Below, piece after piece: positions 13,674 through 25,799 of a DNA stretch of 64,000 nucleotides. Positions within the stretch are counted from its first letter, which is position 1, and every line of letters begins with the position of its first letter. The notes beneath the pieces are model-generated. The model was not told where the DNA came from. It saw nothing but the letters and a program-made list of their open reading frames with translations, and did no database searches. Position numbers and translations under genes: made by a program. The DNA comes from Hydractinia symbiolongicarpus (taxonomy: Eukaryota; Cnidaria; Hydrozoa; Anthoathecata; Hydractiniidae). The stretch covers positions 17,750,001 through 17,814,000 of the forward strand of contig NC_079880.1 of assembly GCF_029227915.1 (NCBI RefSeq), given 5' to 3'.

Positions 13674-14110
13674 CTACCGTTATGCTTCGAATAAACGCCC
13701 GGGGCGTTTATCAATTTTTTTGACATTTTTGGGGGCGTCTATTCGAGGGGGCGCTTAAGAGAAGGGGGCGTTTATTAAATTTTTTACACTTCGTCTCTTT
13801 TGAAGTTTTTAAAGATACCTATAATATATATCTTCACAACAGAGAGTAAAAGATATTCACATGTTTTAGTGAATGAACTTCAAATCGAAAAACTAAATTT
13901 CCAACCTTAAACCTGAGATTTAGGAAAAAAGTAAGTAAGTATACTTTTGCTATCGCCTCGAATAAACGCCCCTTATGAGGGAAGGGCGTCTATTCGAGGG
14001 AAGCGTCTATTCGAGGGGGACGTTTATTTAAAGAATGACTGAAAAGGAGGGGCGTCTATTCGAGGGGGGCGTTTAATAGAAGGGGGCGTTTATTCGAAGC
14101 ATTACGGTAG
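13674..14110. mobile_element. MITE with CTACCGT...ACGGTAG inverted ends
   Basis: The left end CTACCGTTATGCTTCGAATA and the right end, reverse-complemented, CTACCGTAATGCTTCGAATA are almost identical over about 27 bp. A TA duplication can be read if the element is taken as CCGT...ACGG. The interior is non-coding and rich in GGGGCGTCTATTCGAGG-like words in both orientations. It begins 11 bp after the sulfotransferase stop codon, so it lies in that gene's 3' untranslated region or truncates it. Confidence 0.75.
13690..13695 (+). promoter_or_regulatory. Candidate poly(A) signal AATAAA for the Gal3ST gene
   Basis: This is the first AATAAA after the stop at 13662, 28 bp downstream, and it lies inside the left inverted repeat of the MITE. 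Whether it is used cannot be told from the sequence. Confidence 0.4.
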
Positions 14111-15138
14111 GCTATGTTTTTAAATATTTATTGGTTAGGTAGTTTATATATTAATTTATGTTTATAATTACTTGGTATTTAATATTACGTAAAAAAAATA
14201 AGTTTAAATATATTTTGAAAATTTCTACTAAGTTGCAGAAGATGTCATTTCATCATGATGTCGCGAATCGTGTTCCCAAAAATAGCGATTTTTCGCGATT
14301 TTTGAATAAAAACCAGATTTCACTTAAGTCATTTTTCTGATTTAAGGCAAATACAATAATTTTGCTAGAGTTAACTGAGACTGCCCCATAATTATTAATT
14401 ATTCAAGATTTCCCACCCATGAAATTATTCTAACTCAAAGTTTTACATCAATACGAACAACGTTACCCTCATGGTGGTAAAATAAAAATAAAAAAATGAA
14501 ACATGCGAAAGGTTTTTAAACGTACGTGTTCATTAATTTGAACACGGAAGAATAAAAAATTGACTTTAACTTATTAGAAAACCGAAGTTAAAAAAAAAGA
14601 TTAAAATTTTGCGGGAATTATTTTCGCGATAATGACAAAATTTTTTATAACATTTTAATTGAAGTTAGAAATAAAAAAAGGACTTTTGGAATTGCAAAAG
14701 ATATTTTCGCAAAATGCTAGCTTTATTTCGATTTTGCGAAATTAATTGACCCAAATTCGCGAAAATATCTTCGCGAAATGCTAGCTTTATTTCGACTTTG
14801 CGGAATTAATTGACCCAATTTGCGAAAATTTCGTTCCTGGAGGTAGATAAAATACGTCAGATCATATTTTTGAAGTAATGGTATTCAGTATGATATTTAA
14901 GAATGGTCTTTATTGTACTGACTGGTATTACCACTTTTTTCTTGGTGTTTCATCGCATCTCTAGAATTAACAGAAACCCTATTCATTATAAAAAATCTTG
15001 CAAATCTTGTAACAAGTTGCATATCGTTTTACACACAAACGCAACAGCAACAAACATTGTCAACACCTGATAATAATGACGTTTATATCTGGTTAAAAAA
15101 TATAAATAACACAACATATACAAAGTTAAAAATAAATT
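14111..15138. other. Non-coding interval with a 64-bp tandem duplication
   Basis: Two adjacent copies of a 64-bp unit containing TCGC(A/G)AAATGCTAGC lie at about 14701-14830, flanked by GCGAAAAT-type words common in this genome. AATAAA on the minus strand (14909-14914) is a candidate poly(A) signal for the GTSF1-like gene that ends at 15139. No gene was seen. Confidence 0.5.
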
Positions 15139-17866
15139 TCAATTAGCTTTAAACTTCATTGCATTCTGTTTTAAAACTCCTCTTCCAATTCCGTGTGGTA
15201 CATTCTGATTGTCTTTCCTCATCAACCCTCTTCCGACGCCAGTGAAGGGATTAATATAACCATACGGAACATCAGTATCACAAGAAGTTTTAGCTGAGAT
15301 AGGTTTCGGTGTCATTAGAACTCCTCTTCCAATCATTTCGCGTTGTTTCGTGTTGTCTTTACACAACAGCACGAGTGAAACATTTTTGCGTTGTTCTGAT
15401 CTTCTCACTGGTTCAACATACAGACTTGACGATCGTGAAATTTCAGAAGATATACTCTCTGTATCAAAATCTCCACTGTTTTTATTATTTACGTCTGTAT
15501 GTTGCCTAGAATAAAAAAACACATTGTTACAGCGCTAAATCACTACAAGTTGTAGCCTTTTTATAGTAAATCCCTTGACATTCGATTTTTAGCGTTAATT
15601 CAATTCATGACTGGAATTTTAGTTGTTTGCGCAATGTCACCTTATTTTGGCAAGATTTGGGGCAAAGTTTTCCACACCTTTTTGTTAAATTTGACAAAAT
15701 AATCCAATTGTGTTTAGTTTGCCGATGGCAGAAGACTTTCTTTTACAAATAACCGGCATTTGCAAAACACTTCAGAAAAACACAGACATAAATAACTTAT
15801 CTTCGCTCGGAATAAATGCAGATATCGCCTTGCTAAGATAAACACCTATAAACAACTATATTCGCTCGGGAAGAATGGCGATTTCGATTTACTAAGATAA
15901 ACACCTTATTTACCTGAACAACTTATCTACGTACGAGAAGAATGGCAATTTTGCCTTGCTAAAATATACACCTATGAACAACTCTCTTCGCTCGGGATGA
16001 ATGGCGATTTCGCTTTGCTAAAATATACACCTATGAACAACTCTCTTCGCTCGGGATGAATGGCGATTTCGCTTTGCTAAAATATACACCTATGAACAAC
16101 TTATTTTCACTCGGGATAAAATATCTCTCAAAAAAAACAAAGTGTTAACTAAGTTTGAATTTCGATCTTATGCTTGTTCTTTTAAGAAACATCATAGAAG
16201 TTTTTTTTAAAAAAAGATGAGAAATCTAGAAATCGCCAATGTAGTTCAATCGTTATAGGCATTATCAATTTTTAGACGACAAAGTATTCGGATGGAAGAA
16301 ATAATACCTTAAATACGCTTCCTGGCGATCTAACCTCTTGGCTATGTTTTCTTCGATTTCTAAATTATTGACACACAAAATATTACGCCTTAAAGGGGCA
16401 ACGAAACGATTCAATAAGCTAAATCTTCGCAATTTCCGAAAAATGGCGTGTAATAAATGGACCAATCAAAAGGTCAACGTGAAATAAATTATACACACTT
16501 TAGAACCACATAGACATGTAGATAACCTGTTTATGAATAATTAATATGTTATGATGAATTTACTACTTTTTTATTTTTATTTTCTAGAAAAAGAAAAATT
16601 TTTCTTCAGTATTTTTTTGGCAGTAAAATAAACTACAGTCTTTGAAATATATTAAATATCAGTAAATCAAAAGTTTATTTAGACAAGGGGAACAGGGACA
16701 ACGCGGGGAGCTGGATTTGCTAAAAAATGGTATGTTGCTTTAAGAAGGTAATTAATACTTAAAGGATTGTTGTTGCTTAGACTGGCTTTACGACACATTT
16801 TTTCAGAGTTATTTTTTACCGCACACCACGTTGTATTTATTAGGCAGTTTTTGTTTACATCATGCAACATGCTTATAGGCATGCGCAACCAAGAAATGAA
16901 CCTGGCGATCAAAATACTTCAATAATATGTCTCAAGCAAAGTCAAGAAGTAAGGTCATGTGCTTAATATATTACGTCAGAAACTCTTAAGAGATTATCAC
17001 GTCCACATTCGCGTTGGCAATTGCTGAGTGCTAATGTGAATTAGAAAGGCTATATACCTACCGTTGTCCCAATCCTCGAGAGAGTCTGGTACTCTGAAAC
17101 GAGTGTTTGGTAAAGACGTGTTCCCTTTTAAACGTCTTGACTCCCCCGTTTCTGGATCCTCCGCTGAAATAATAAGAATTTGAATTTCTTCACTTCTTTT
17201 TATTAATACCCGTATTTTGTCTGTGTGTCCGCGAAAGCCGCGTCCCGTAACGGAAACACGAAATTTTTAAAATGCAAACCAATACCAAAAGCGATATATT
17301 TTTGTCCACTTCGTTGCGACGGGTAAATTTAAAGGACGGCGACCCCGTGGATTTTTCCACGGGCTGCCGACTAGTTACTTAAATATTTTACAGGAAACAA
17401 CAAACCTTGTATAACATCTGCGTCAAGAACAACCTAAATAAACAGAAAAATGACAAATAACTGATAAACAATCAAACGAGCAAACAAGCACACAATCAAA
17501 CAATCAAATAAAGATGAGCATAACCTACCCTATCTGGACATTGAGCAAGGTGTGATTTTAATTCTTCGCGTAAGAACATGTGCTGTGCGTTATATGGACA
17601 TGTGACAAAATCTTTGTGCAAATAATTCTAAAAAAATATGTAGTAGTCAAAATATAAAAAAACATACACACAACGTTGTATCAGTTGCATTCACATTTAC
17701 CAAGATTGTGATTGGTTGTCTTTCAAAAAAAACATTGTGATTGGTTGCTATTACATACCTTTCTACATTTTATTAAATGGTGCTGGAACCTTTTGACAGA
17801 TATGACATGTCTTGCATTATACGGACAAACAACTGGAGCATTTGGATTCCAGTTGTCATTCTCCAT
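15139..17866 (-). CDS. GTSF1/Asterix-like CHHC zinc-finger protein (piRNA pathway)
   Basis: Six minus-strand exons with matching phases: 17866-17759, 17627-17529, 17433-17406, 17163-17062, 16359-16308 and 15505-15139, giving 251 residues. Two CHHC fingers have identical spacing, C-x5-H-x9-H-x3-C: C14/H20/H30/C34 and C46/H52/H62/C66. This is the U11-48K-type finger pair of gametocyte-specific factor 1 (Drosophila Asterix). Known members bind PIWI proteins and RNA and promote piRNA-guided slicing or transcriptional silencing of transposons. An acidic stretch with LEDWDN (W110) matches the position of the tryptophan-containing PIWI-contact region. The tail (131-251) is serine-rich, then has three GRG motifs at 189-191, 221-223 and 237-239, which human GTSF1 does not show to my knowledge. 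The ATG at 17866 gives a short N-terminus like family members. An acceptor-like site just upstream suggests a 5' non-coding exon. Confidence 0.92.
15789..16120. repeat. Minisatellite of about 62 bp, six copies, in GTSF1-like intron 5
   Basis: Six head-to-tail copies of a unit containing CTTCGCTCGGGA, GAATGGCGATTTCG and ACACCTATGAACAAC are seen. The central copies are nearly identical and the outer ones diverged. The array lies wholly inside the intron between the last two exons of the GTSF1-like gene. Confidence 0.85.
16679..16719 (-). CDS. Possible alternative terminal exon of the GTSF1-like gene
   Basis: A pyrimidine-rich acceptor (TTTTTTAG) precedes 41 bases that join in frame to exon 4 (17163-17062, phase 1) and end in TAA, with AATAAA overlapping the stop. 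It would replace the 139-residue C-terminus by about 13 residues (A-NPAPRVVPVPLV), giving a short isoform with both fingers and W110 but no GRG tail. The longer model is better supported because two further exons fit. This one may be chance. Confidence 0.3.
17195..17374 (+). mobile_element. Helitron-like mini-element inside GTSF1-like intron 3
   Basis: The 3' end has the hairpin CCCGTGGA-loop-TCCACGGG, then CTGCCGA and CTAG next to a host T, exactly as in the TCTG mini-Helitrons. The 5' part has AATACCCGTATTTTGTCTGTGTGTC, shared with them at ATACCCGTAT and TGTCTG, while the core differs. The 5' boundary is uncertain by a few bases. The host intron is only 242 bp (17164-17405), so the element makes up about three quarters of it. 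Confidence 0.65.
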
Positions 17867-19733
17867 CACAGATATATGTAACTTCACTCTAAAGAATATA
17901 ACGTGTCTCTACCCTTTTACATTTTATTAACATCCTTAACACACTCAAAATAGTTGTAAAAGGTTAAGAAAATACTTTAGGTTTTCTGCATTATATATCT
18001 CCAGAGTATTTCTGAATTTAAGTCAATTTTTATACAGTTTACAATATTTAAGAAAATAGTTGCAGCTGTGACTACATCACAATCAAAAATGAAACAGAAA
18101 TCCAAAAACAACAACAACAACAACTCAGATGAATATTTATAACGTTGAAGTAACATTATAATAAAAATCTTAATACAGCCAGCTGTATATATTATCTATA
18201 TATACTGTATGGTACGAATACATCAAAAATGATCACTGAATATATATCCACGAAAATACATCGAAGAAAATAAACTATCCAAAAATATAGTTATATACAC
18301 AAACCACTCTATTTTACTAACAGCACCGAAGGACAAGGCTTTTATTGATATTAAATATCTTTTCATTAATTTTCATAACAAAACATAACATATTCATAAT
18401 AGTTAGGTATCAAATAATGCGATAGTACAAACTCCTGTATGTACAAAATGATTTTAGGTTAGGTGATGGACAAGATTATTTGTCTGAATCATTCCAAAGA
18501 TGTACATATGAGAGCGTACATAAAAAAATATCGTTTTATGAGGTTTTCAACAGCAGTGTATAACCCATTTATTTATTTTCAACTGTATGGCAGGCAAGAT
18601 AACAAATTTATCTAAGAAAAACAAACTTTTTAGAAGTGTTTGTTTTATCCAAATTTCAAAAAAATGTGATCTGAAAAGAAAGGAATTCCTGCTAATATAT
18701 TCTCTTACATAATCTGAGTATGACTGTGCCTTTAAAAATCCATCACAAAACTTTTGAGTGATTATCGTTTAAAATAATAGGACAAAATAGCGTTGTGGAA
18801 TAATATAAAATATAAAATGGCTGCATGCGTTTGCTCCTGTAATACCAAAATACATACTTCTTTTTTTGGATCAGAGAAGACAGCATGTGACAAAGTACAA
18901 ACAGACTAAACCACCGGGCATGAAAAACTTCTTGTTTGTTCTTAGTAAGTTGACAAACAAACCTTGTAATCAGTAACTGACTGCATGTATAAAAACGTAC
19001 ATTGACTAATACAGGACGATACTATGATACTACGACATCAACAGAAATCCAGTAAAACCATACTGACTACTTTATTTTATTCATTTCTTCAAACTTATTC
19101 ATTGTTTTCTTGTGAATTGGCATTTTCTGAACAACTGGACTGAAAAATAAGTATAAAAAACAGACCAAAGAATTGCCTAGTAAACTCACTGCATATTAAT
19201 CATAATTTAATAACAATATGGGGCACCAAGATGAGAATGAATATTGAGGTTAAGCACTCCACAAAAAAATTGAAAATATGCACACAATTCCCATAAAGAA
19301 AGGAAATAATAAAATCATAAATACTTACAAATTTTTAGATATAATTTACATAGAATATATAATATGTATATGTTGTAATTAGACAACAAACATTTCTTTA
19401 ACTTCTTCTTTGACATTACAAATGATTTCCATGGAAGAAAATTTGAAATGTTCTTACTGGAAAGGGAAAATTAGATTGTATTTTGGCATTGAAAATTGAA
19501 ACAATAAAAAATTTATGAAAATTTGATCAATTATTTAAGCATTTTTTCAAACTATTAGCTTCAGCACTAAAATATAATTTTAAATAATGTTTTTTCAACT
19601 GAACAGTGATCTATCAAAAATATTTTTTAGCATTCTGTTTTGTTGTATGTATCTATAATTCATTGGTCGTTGTTCCAATATATGTATACAGGATATAACA
19701 CATCAATATTGCACAAACTTGTATTTATACACA
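17867..19733. other. Intergenic DNA, probable 5' flank of the GTSF1-like gene
   Basis: AT-rich, with a short AAC run near 18107-18124 and no recognisable coding exons. It lies upstream of the minus-strand GTSF1-like gene and downstream of the minus-strand small gene at 19734-20081, so it should hold promoter or 5' exon sequence of the former. No element could be pinned down. Confidence 0.4.
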
Positions 19734-20081
19734 TCATTGAAAAGCTGAAGGATTTTCCAGTCTTGCCAATATATCAGCATGAATTTGTAAATTTTTTTCT
19801 ATTTGTGAACTGTCCAAAGTATTATGTTCATAATTTTTCAATTCACCAATATCAGTTAACAGTTTTATGGTGTTTGGTGAGATCATATTTAATTTTGGGT
19901 CCATATTATTTTCCTTTCGATTGCTATTTTGTTCAGAAGACTCTTCCTTTACTTCTTGAATGTGTTTTCTTTTACTTTTACTATCTTTACTACTTTTAAC
20001 ATTTTTACCTCTCTTTGTGACTTCTTTACGTGAAGGTTTTTCTTCTTCTCCACCACAACACCCATAAAACACACCGCCCAT
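19734..20081 (-). CDS. Small putative N-acylated protein, function unknown
   Basis: A single-exon frame of 115 residues. The N-terminus MGGVFYGCCGG has glycine at position 2 and a cysteine pair at 8-9, the pattern of proteins anchored to membranes by myristate plus palmitate, although residue 6 is tyrosine rather than the favoured serine. Residues about 12-60 are highly charged (KPSRKEVTKRGK and similar) and look disordered. Residues about 68-115 could form helices (TIKLLTDIGELKNYE, SSQIEKNLQIHADILARLE). No family was recognised. Start is the first ATG, in a TTCAATGG context. An additional exon cannot be excluded. The codon pattern and acyl signature argue against a chance frame, but evidence is moderate. 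Confidence 0.55.
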   Translation of the reverse strand: MGGVFYGCCGGEEEKPSRKEVTKRGKNVKSSKDSKSKRKHIQEVKEESSEQNSNRKENNMDPKLNMISPNTIKLLTDIGELKNYEHNTLDSSQIEKNLQIHADILARLENPSAFQ

Positions 20082-21638
<1,557 letters not shown>

Positions 21639-23161
21639 TCATCATCATCATCATTCTCGGCTTAACGTCCGTTTTCCATGCTAGCATGGGTTGGATGGGA
21701 TATATTAATGACCCTCTTCCAATCTGATCTAGACTGTGTTAGATCTAAACTCAACTTCCTCTCTATCAAGTCTGTCCTTATAACCTCCTGCCAAGTATTT
21801 CTCGGTCTGCCTCTAGGCTTTGCCCCAGGAACTATCAAGTCTCTACACTTTCTTACCCAATTACCCTCCTCCATTCTTTCCAAGTGCCCCAGCCAATTCA
21901 ATCTTCTTATCTGGATAACATCTTTAATTCTACAGAGACTTAGCCTGCTTCTTAGCTCATCTGAACTCTTTCTGTCTCTCAGACTGGCATTACACATCCA
22001 CCTAACCATTCTCATATCATTCCTTTCTAAACGGTCAAGATCTTCCTGCTTCACTGCCCATGTCTCACTACCGTACAACATAACACTTCTTACACAGGCC
22101 TCATACAACCTACCTTTTACCTCAATTGACAGGACTCTGCTAGTCAATAAAGGAAGTAACTCTCTAAACTTTTTCCAAGCAGAACCTATCCTGCAAGTAA
22201 CACTTCTTTCAACACCCCCTTCACTGCCCAACATATCACCTAAGTAACAGAAGTTCTTAACTATTTCTAACGAGCCACTGTTGTACATCATTAAAGCAGG
22301 AAATACTTCATTCTCTATAATCTCACCTTTGCAACGCTTGCATAAAAACTGTATGCCAGCTCTTAACCTTCCACTAATACTACTGCACTTCTTATGTACC
22401 CAATGCTTGCAAGTCTGACAAAAAATTGAGTTACTACCAACCCCTTTCCTGCAAACTCCACAAGGCCACTTTCCAACTACAAGGTCACACTTGGCTGCAA
22501 TGCTACTTATCATGACTTTAGACTTTGCTGTGTTTACCTTCAGCCCTTTCTCTTCTAGTCCTTTCTTCCACTTCTCAAACTTTTCAACTAATTCTTCCAT
22601 CAACTCTGCTATGAGAACCAAATCATCTGCATACAATAACTCCCATGGGCAACCTGTTCTGAACTCCATCGACAGCGCTTCTAAGACTAGAATAAACAAC
22701 AAAGGACTAAGTACAGAACCCTGATGTACACCAACATTTACATTAAATTCATCACTAAGTGAATCGTTAATCCTGACACGACTTCTAGCATTGCTGTACA
22801 TAGACTGAACCATCGTAACTAGCCACTCATCCACACCTAATTTTCTCATAGCCCACCAAATAACTTTACGTGGCACTCTATCAAAAGCTTTCTCTAAATC
22901 TACAAAGGCAAAATAGAGATTCTTTCTCTTTTCTAAATACTTTTCCTGAAGCTGTCTGAGTAAAAATATTGCATCTGTAGTGCCACGCCCTGGAACAAAA
23001 CCAAATTGCATCTTATTTATATCAATTCTTTCTCTAAGTAACTTATCAATCACTCTTTCAATAACTTTCATTACTTGATCAACCAACTTCAAACCTCTAT
23101 AGTTACCCCTTTCTAATGCATCACCCTTGCCCTTGAAACAATTCACTATTACACTCGACTG
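21639..23161 (-). mobile_element. 5'-truncated RTE-like retrotransposon, copy 2
   Basis: On the minus strand an open frame of about 500 codons (23164-21662) covers the reverse transcriptase from its finger region onward, a PHD-like zinc finger and the C-terminal domain, and is nearly identical to the larger copy at 25800-29243. Visible motifs are FVDLEKAFDRVP (motif A), HQGSVLSPLLF (motif B) and YADDLVLI (motif C). It is cut off at its 5' end near 23161, as expected from incomplete target-primed reverse transcription, and ends in an ATC/GAT repeat (21639-21653). Its C-terminal part lacks the two stop codons that break copy 1. The endonuclease is missing, so it cannot move by itself. Confidence 0.95.
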
Positions 23162-23194
23162 CATATTTTTTAATAAAACTATTTTTAAACTGTT

Positions 23195-23754
23195 ATCTGT
23201 TTTATAGAGAATAAATCTGATGATGATTAAAAAATACCTGAAATTGCTTGTTAGTCATTAAAATTTACTGAACAAATCATTTCGCTGCAATGTTTAAAAA
23301 TCTTCTGCCTGAGTGGATTTTTTTATGTGTTTAACCTCTAGAGTAAATCAGGGTTTTAAGCTGTAGTAACACACGCTGGGCCAATACTGGACCAGCTTGT
23401 GCATTCCACCTTTAGCTCATGATTATTGATAACACATGTTTATTGGGTGCAGAAGACACCATATGTGATTATCGGTTTATAGTGAAGTGCAGTGTACCTT
23501 CATGATTGAAGTGGAAGAGAAACAATATCCTTCATGCATGAGAATAAATTATTAAATAAGTATATAATTAATAAACTAATCTGTTTTATAGAGAATAAAT
23601 CTGATGATGATTAAAAAATACCTGAAATTGCTTGTTAGTCATTAAAATTTAAAGTTAGTCATTACGCTGCAATGTTTAAAAATCTTCTACCTGAGTGGAT
23701 TTTTTTATGTGTTTAACCTCTAGACTAAATCAGGGTTTTAAGCTGTAGCTACAC
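23195..23754 (+). repeat. Direct duplication of about 176 bp, 384 bp apart
   Basis: 23195-23370 and 23579-23754 are nearly identical, sharing ATCTGTTTTATAGAGAATAA, CTGAGTGGATTTTTTTATG and GTTTTAAGCTGTAG. They are non-coding. The first copy begins about 33 bp beyond the truncated end of the neighbouring retrotransposon, so the retrotransposon landed beside or within this local duplication. Confidence 0.8.
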
Positions 23755-25116
23755 AATTGAGGCAACATGTCATCAAATCAAAATTTTTCATAGTTTTCCT
23801 GTGTAAGGGGATTTTTTCAAGGGGTTCAACAACCAGTGTAATCAGTCTTGCAACAAGATAAACATGGCCAAATTTTTGTCACATTATATAATTGTAATAA
23901 CAAAAATTTACTATATATATTTGAAAAAAAGTGACCCATGAACAATTTTAGATTTTAAAACAAGAAACTGTGACGCTATGACTGTTTTCTGATCTAAAGT
24001 TGAACTGGTGGATCAGTATCCAGTATGGTATAGGAGGGGTAGCAGCAGAATGAGGACTATTACCTATGGCACACCTTTAAGGTAAAGCATAAAACATAAG
24101 TTGAAGAGAGACATATACCATTTCTCGTTTTTATTCCAAAAATATGGCTAGCAAGGTTAAATTATATCAGTTTCTTGTCCACTGCTTGCATTATGCATTA
24201 TGTTACAGACCCCTCATGAAAAAGTTTATAATTTCCAAAGCTTTTATGCTTTTACTACTTGCATAAAAAATTCAATTTTGTCTACAATAAGCCATTCATC
24301 AGTCATTTTCATAATTTCTTGAACCAACAATGAACCTGTTTCTTATACGTAGCTACAAGATGTTTTTCCTTTTTTTCGCAAAATGCACTTAAACTGGATT
24401 AATGAATATAGGTCCTGTGGACAAAAGTCAGGGTGTATTCTACAAATTTCCTTGTTAGGCCCCAAATGGGAATCAATTCATTATTTTATTGGATTGGGAA
24501 TTGTGGGATAAATTTTAATTGGAAAATAGCTGTCCAAACGTTTACCGACGTTGGATTACACACAAGTTAATATTGTAGCTATTCATGTGCTAAGTGAATT
24601 GATGATTAATGAATAATGAAACGTCTAGGACAAGGAACTGTAATGTTATTCCCATTGACCTGAACCAAATATTCCAAAATAAAAATATGCCATAACTTGC
24701 CCATCTTGTTTTTGAGTCAGAGACATAGAGAAAATCGAAATCATTTCTGCATAAAGCAATACGGGTTCTTTACATAGATAAGAGATACAATAGATTTATA
24801 CAGAGTCATTTCTTCCTGGCTGAATTTAGTAAATAATTTAGTCCATATTTCCTCAGTTTTTCTGCCGGTCGGTCGGTTTCGGTTTTACTTACGCGGTGAC
24901 GGTTAGTTAGCGCAATTTTAAAATAAAAATGGCGGAGTTACTGTGTTTTTATTATAATTGTATGTTGTTGCCAGTTTTCTAGCTATATTTCTTCCTGCAT
25001 CCTTGTGTTCCAAGTTCTATTTTATTTATTATTTTAGAATAATAGCAGGTAAACGCGTAAATTGTTGAAAGTGAGTTTAAACGCGTTAGTAAATTGAATT
25101 TATTTTAAATTGTACC
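23755..25116. other. Intergenic DNA, nothing recognised
   Basis: No coding exon, RNA gene or clear repeat could be identified. Confidence 0.4.
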
Positions 25117-25284
25117 TATAGATGACTTGCTAGAATCTTTGTTTAGCTACATTTTATTTCGGCAGGCAAATAGTTTTTTAATCAATCAGATATTCTAAAA
25201 AGAATTATTAGCCAATTCAATTGTTTTTTTTTACCTGCCAAAAAATAAGAACGAAAAAATTATCAAGATAGCAAGTCATCTGTA
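25117..25284. mobile_element. Short MITE, 16-bp inverted ends
   Basis: TATAGATGACTTGCTA (25117-25132) and TAGCAAGTCATCTGTA (25269-25284) are inverted copies with one mismatch, and the whole 168-bp segment is non-coding. An internal pair (GGCAGG and CCTGCC) extends the potential hairpin. A TA target duplication is possible within the end sequence. The size and structure fit a MITE. Confidence 0.55.
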
Positions 25285-25799
25285 TTAGTTTAGACAAACA
25301 GTACGTACAATAAAAAATTTAACAAAGATATTAATAGTAAATAAGTTTCATGTATGATTTAATAAGAAATATTGTTGTACAGTAGCATTTGAAAACACCT
25401 ATTGAAAGGTGATCACCTATCACCTAGCTAAGGCCGTCATCAAAAATATGTTGTGTTCGCGTCCTCTGACCGACTCACTTTTGGTAATAAAAACCCAAGT
25501 CAGTAAGTCGGAAAAAAACCGGGAAAAAATTTTGCAAGATATTTTTCAAAAAAAAAATTTTTTTTCACCAGAACTAATTTATGCAAAATTGACAAAAACT
25601 CGCAAAAATTAATTTCCGTAAAAATTAATTCCTTTAGGGCACTCCTGTGGCTACTGACAGTTTACAGGGCGGCAAAAAATGGTCTACAAACGATGTCGAG
25701 TGGCGCTATACTGTCTTGGTCCTGGAAACGAATTTGCTTGCTCCGATCTAAAAATCACGGGAAAAAATACGCCCAACCGACCGCCCGACTTTTTTTTGC
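25285..25799. other. Non-coding DNA upstream of the RTE-like element
   Basis: No gene was recognised. The 5' border of the retrotransposon cannot be fixed by eye and could lie inside this interval. Confidence 0.3.

Noticed and set aside
24860-25790. GGTCGGTCGG near 24870 and CCGACCGCCCGAC near 25775 as ends of a larger transposon
   Set aside because: The similarity covers only about ten bases of low-complexity GC words and no flanking duplication was found.
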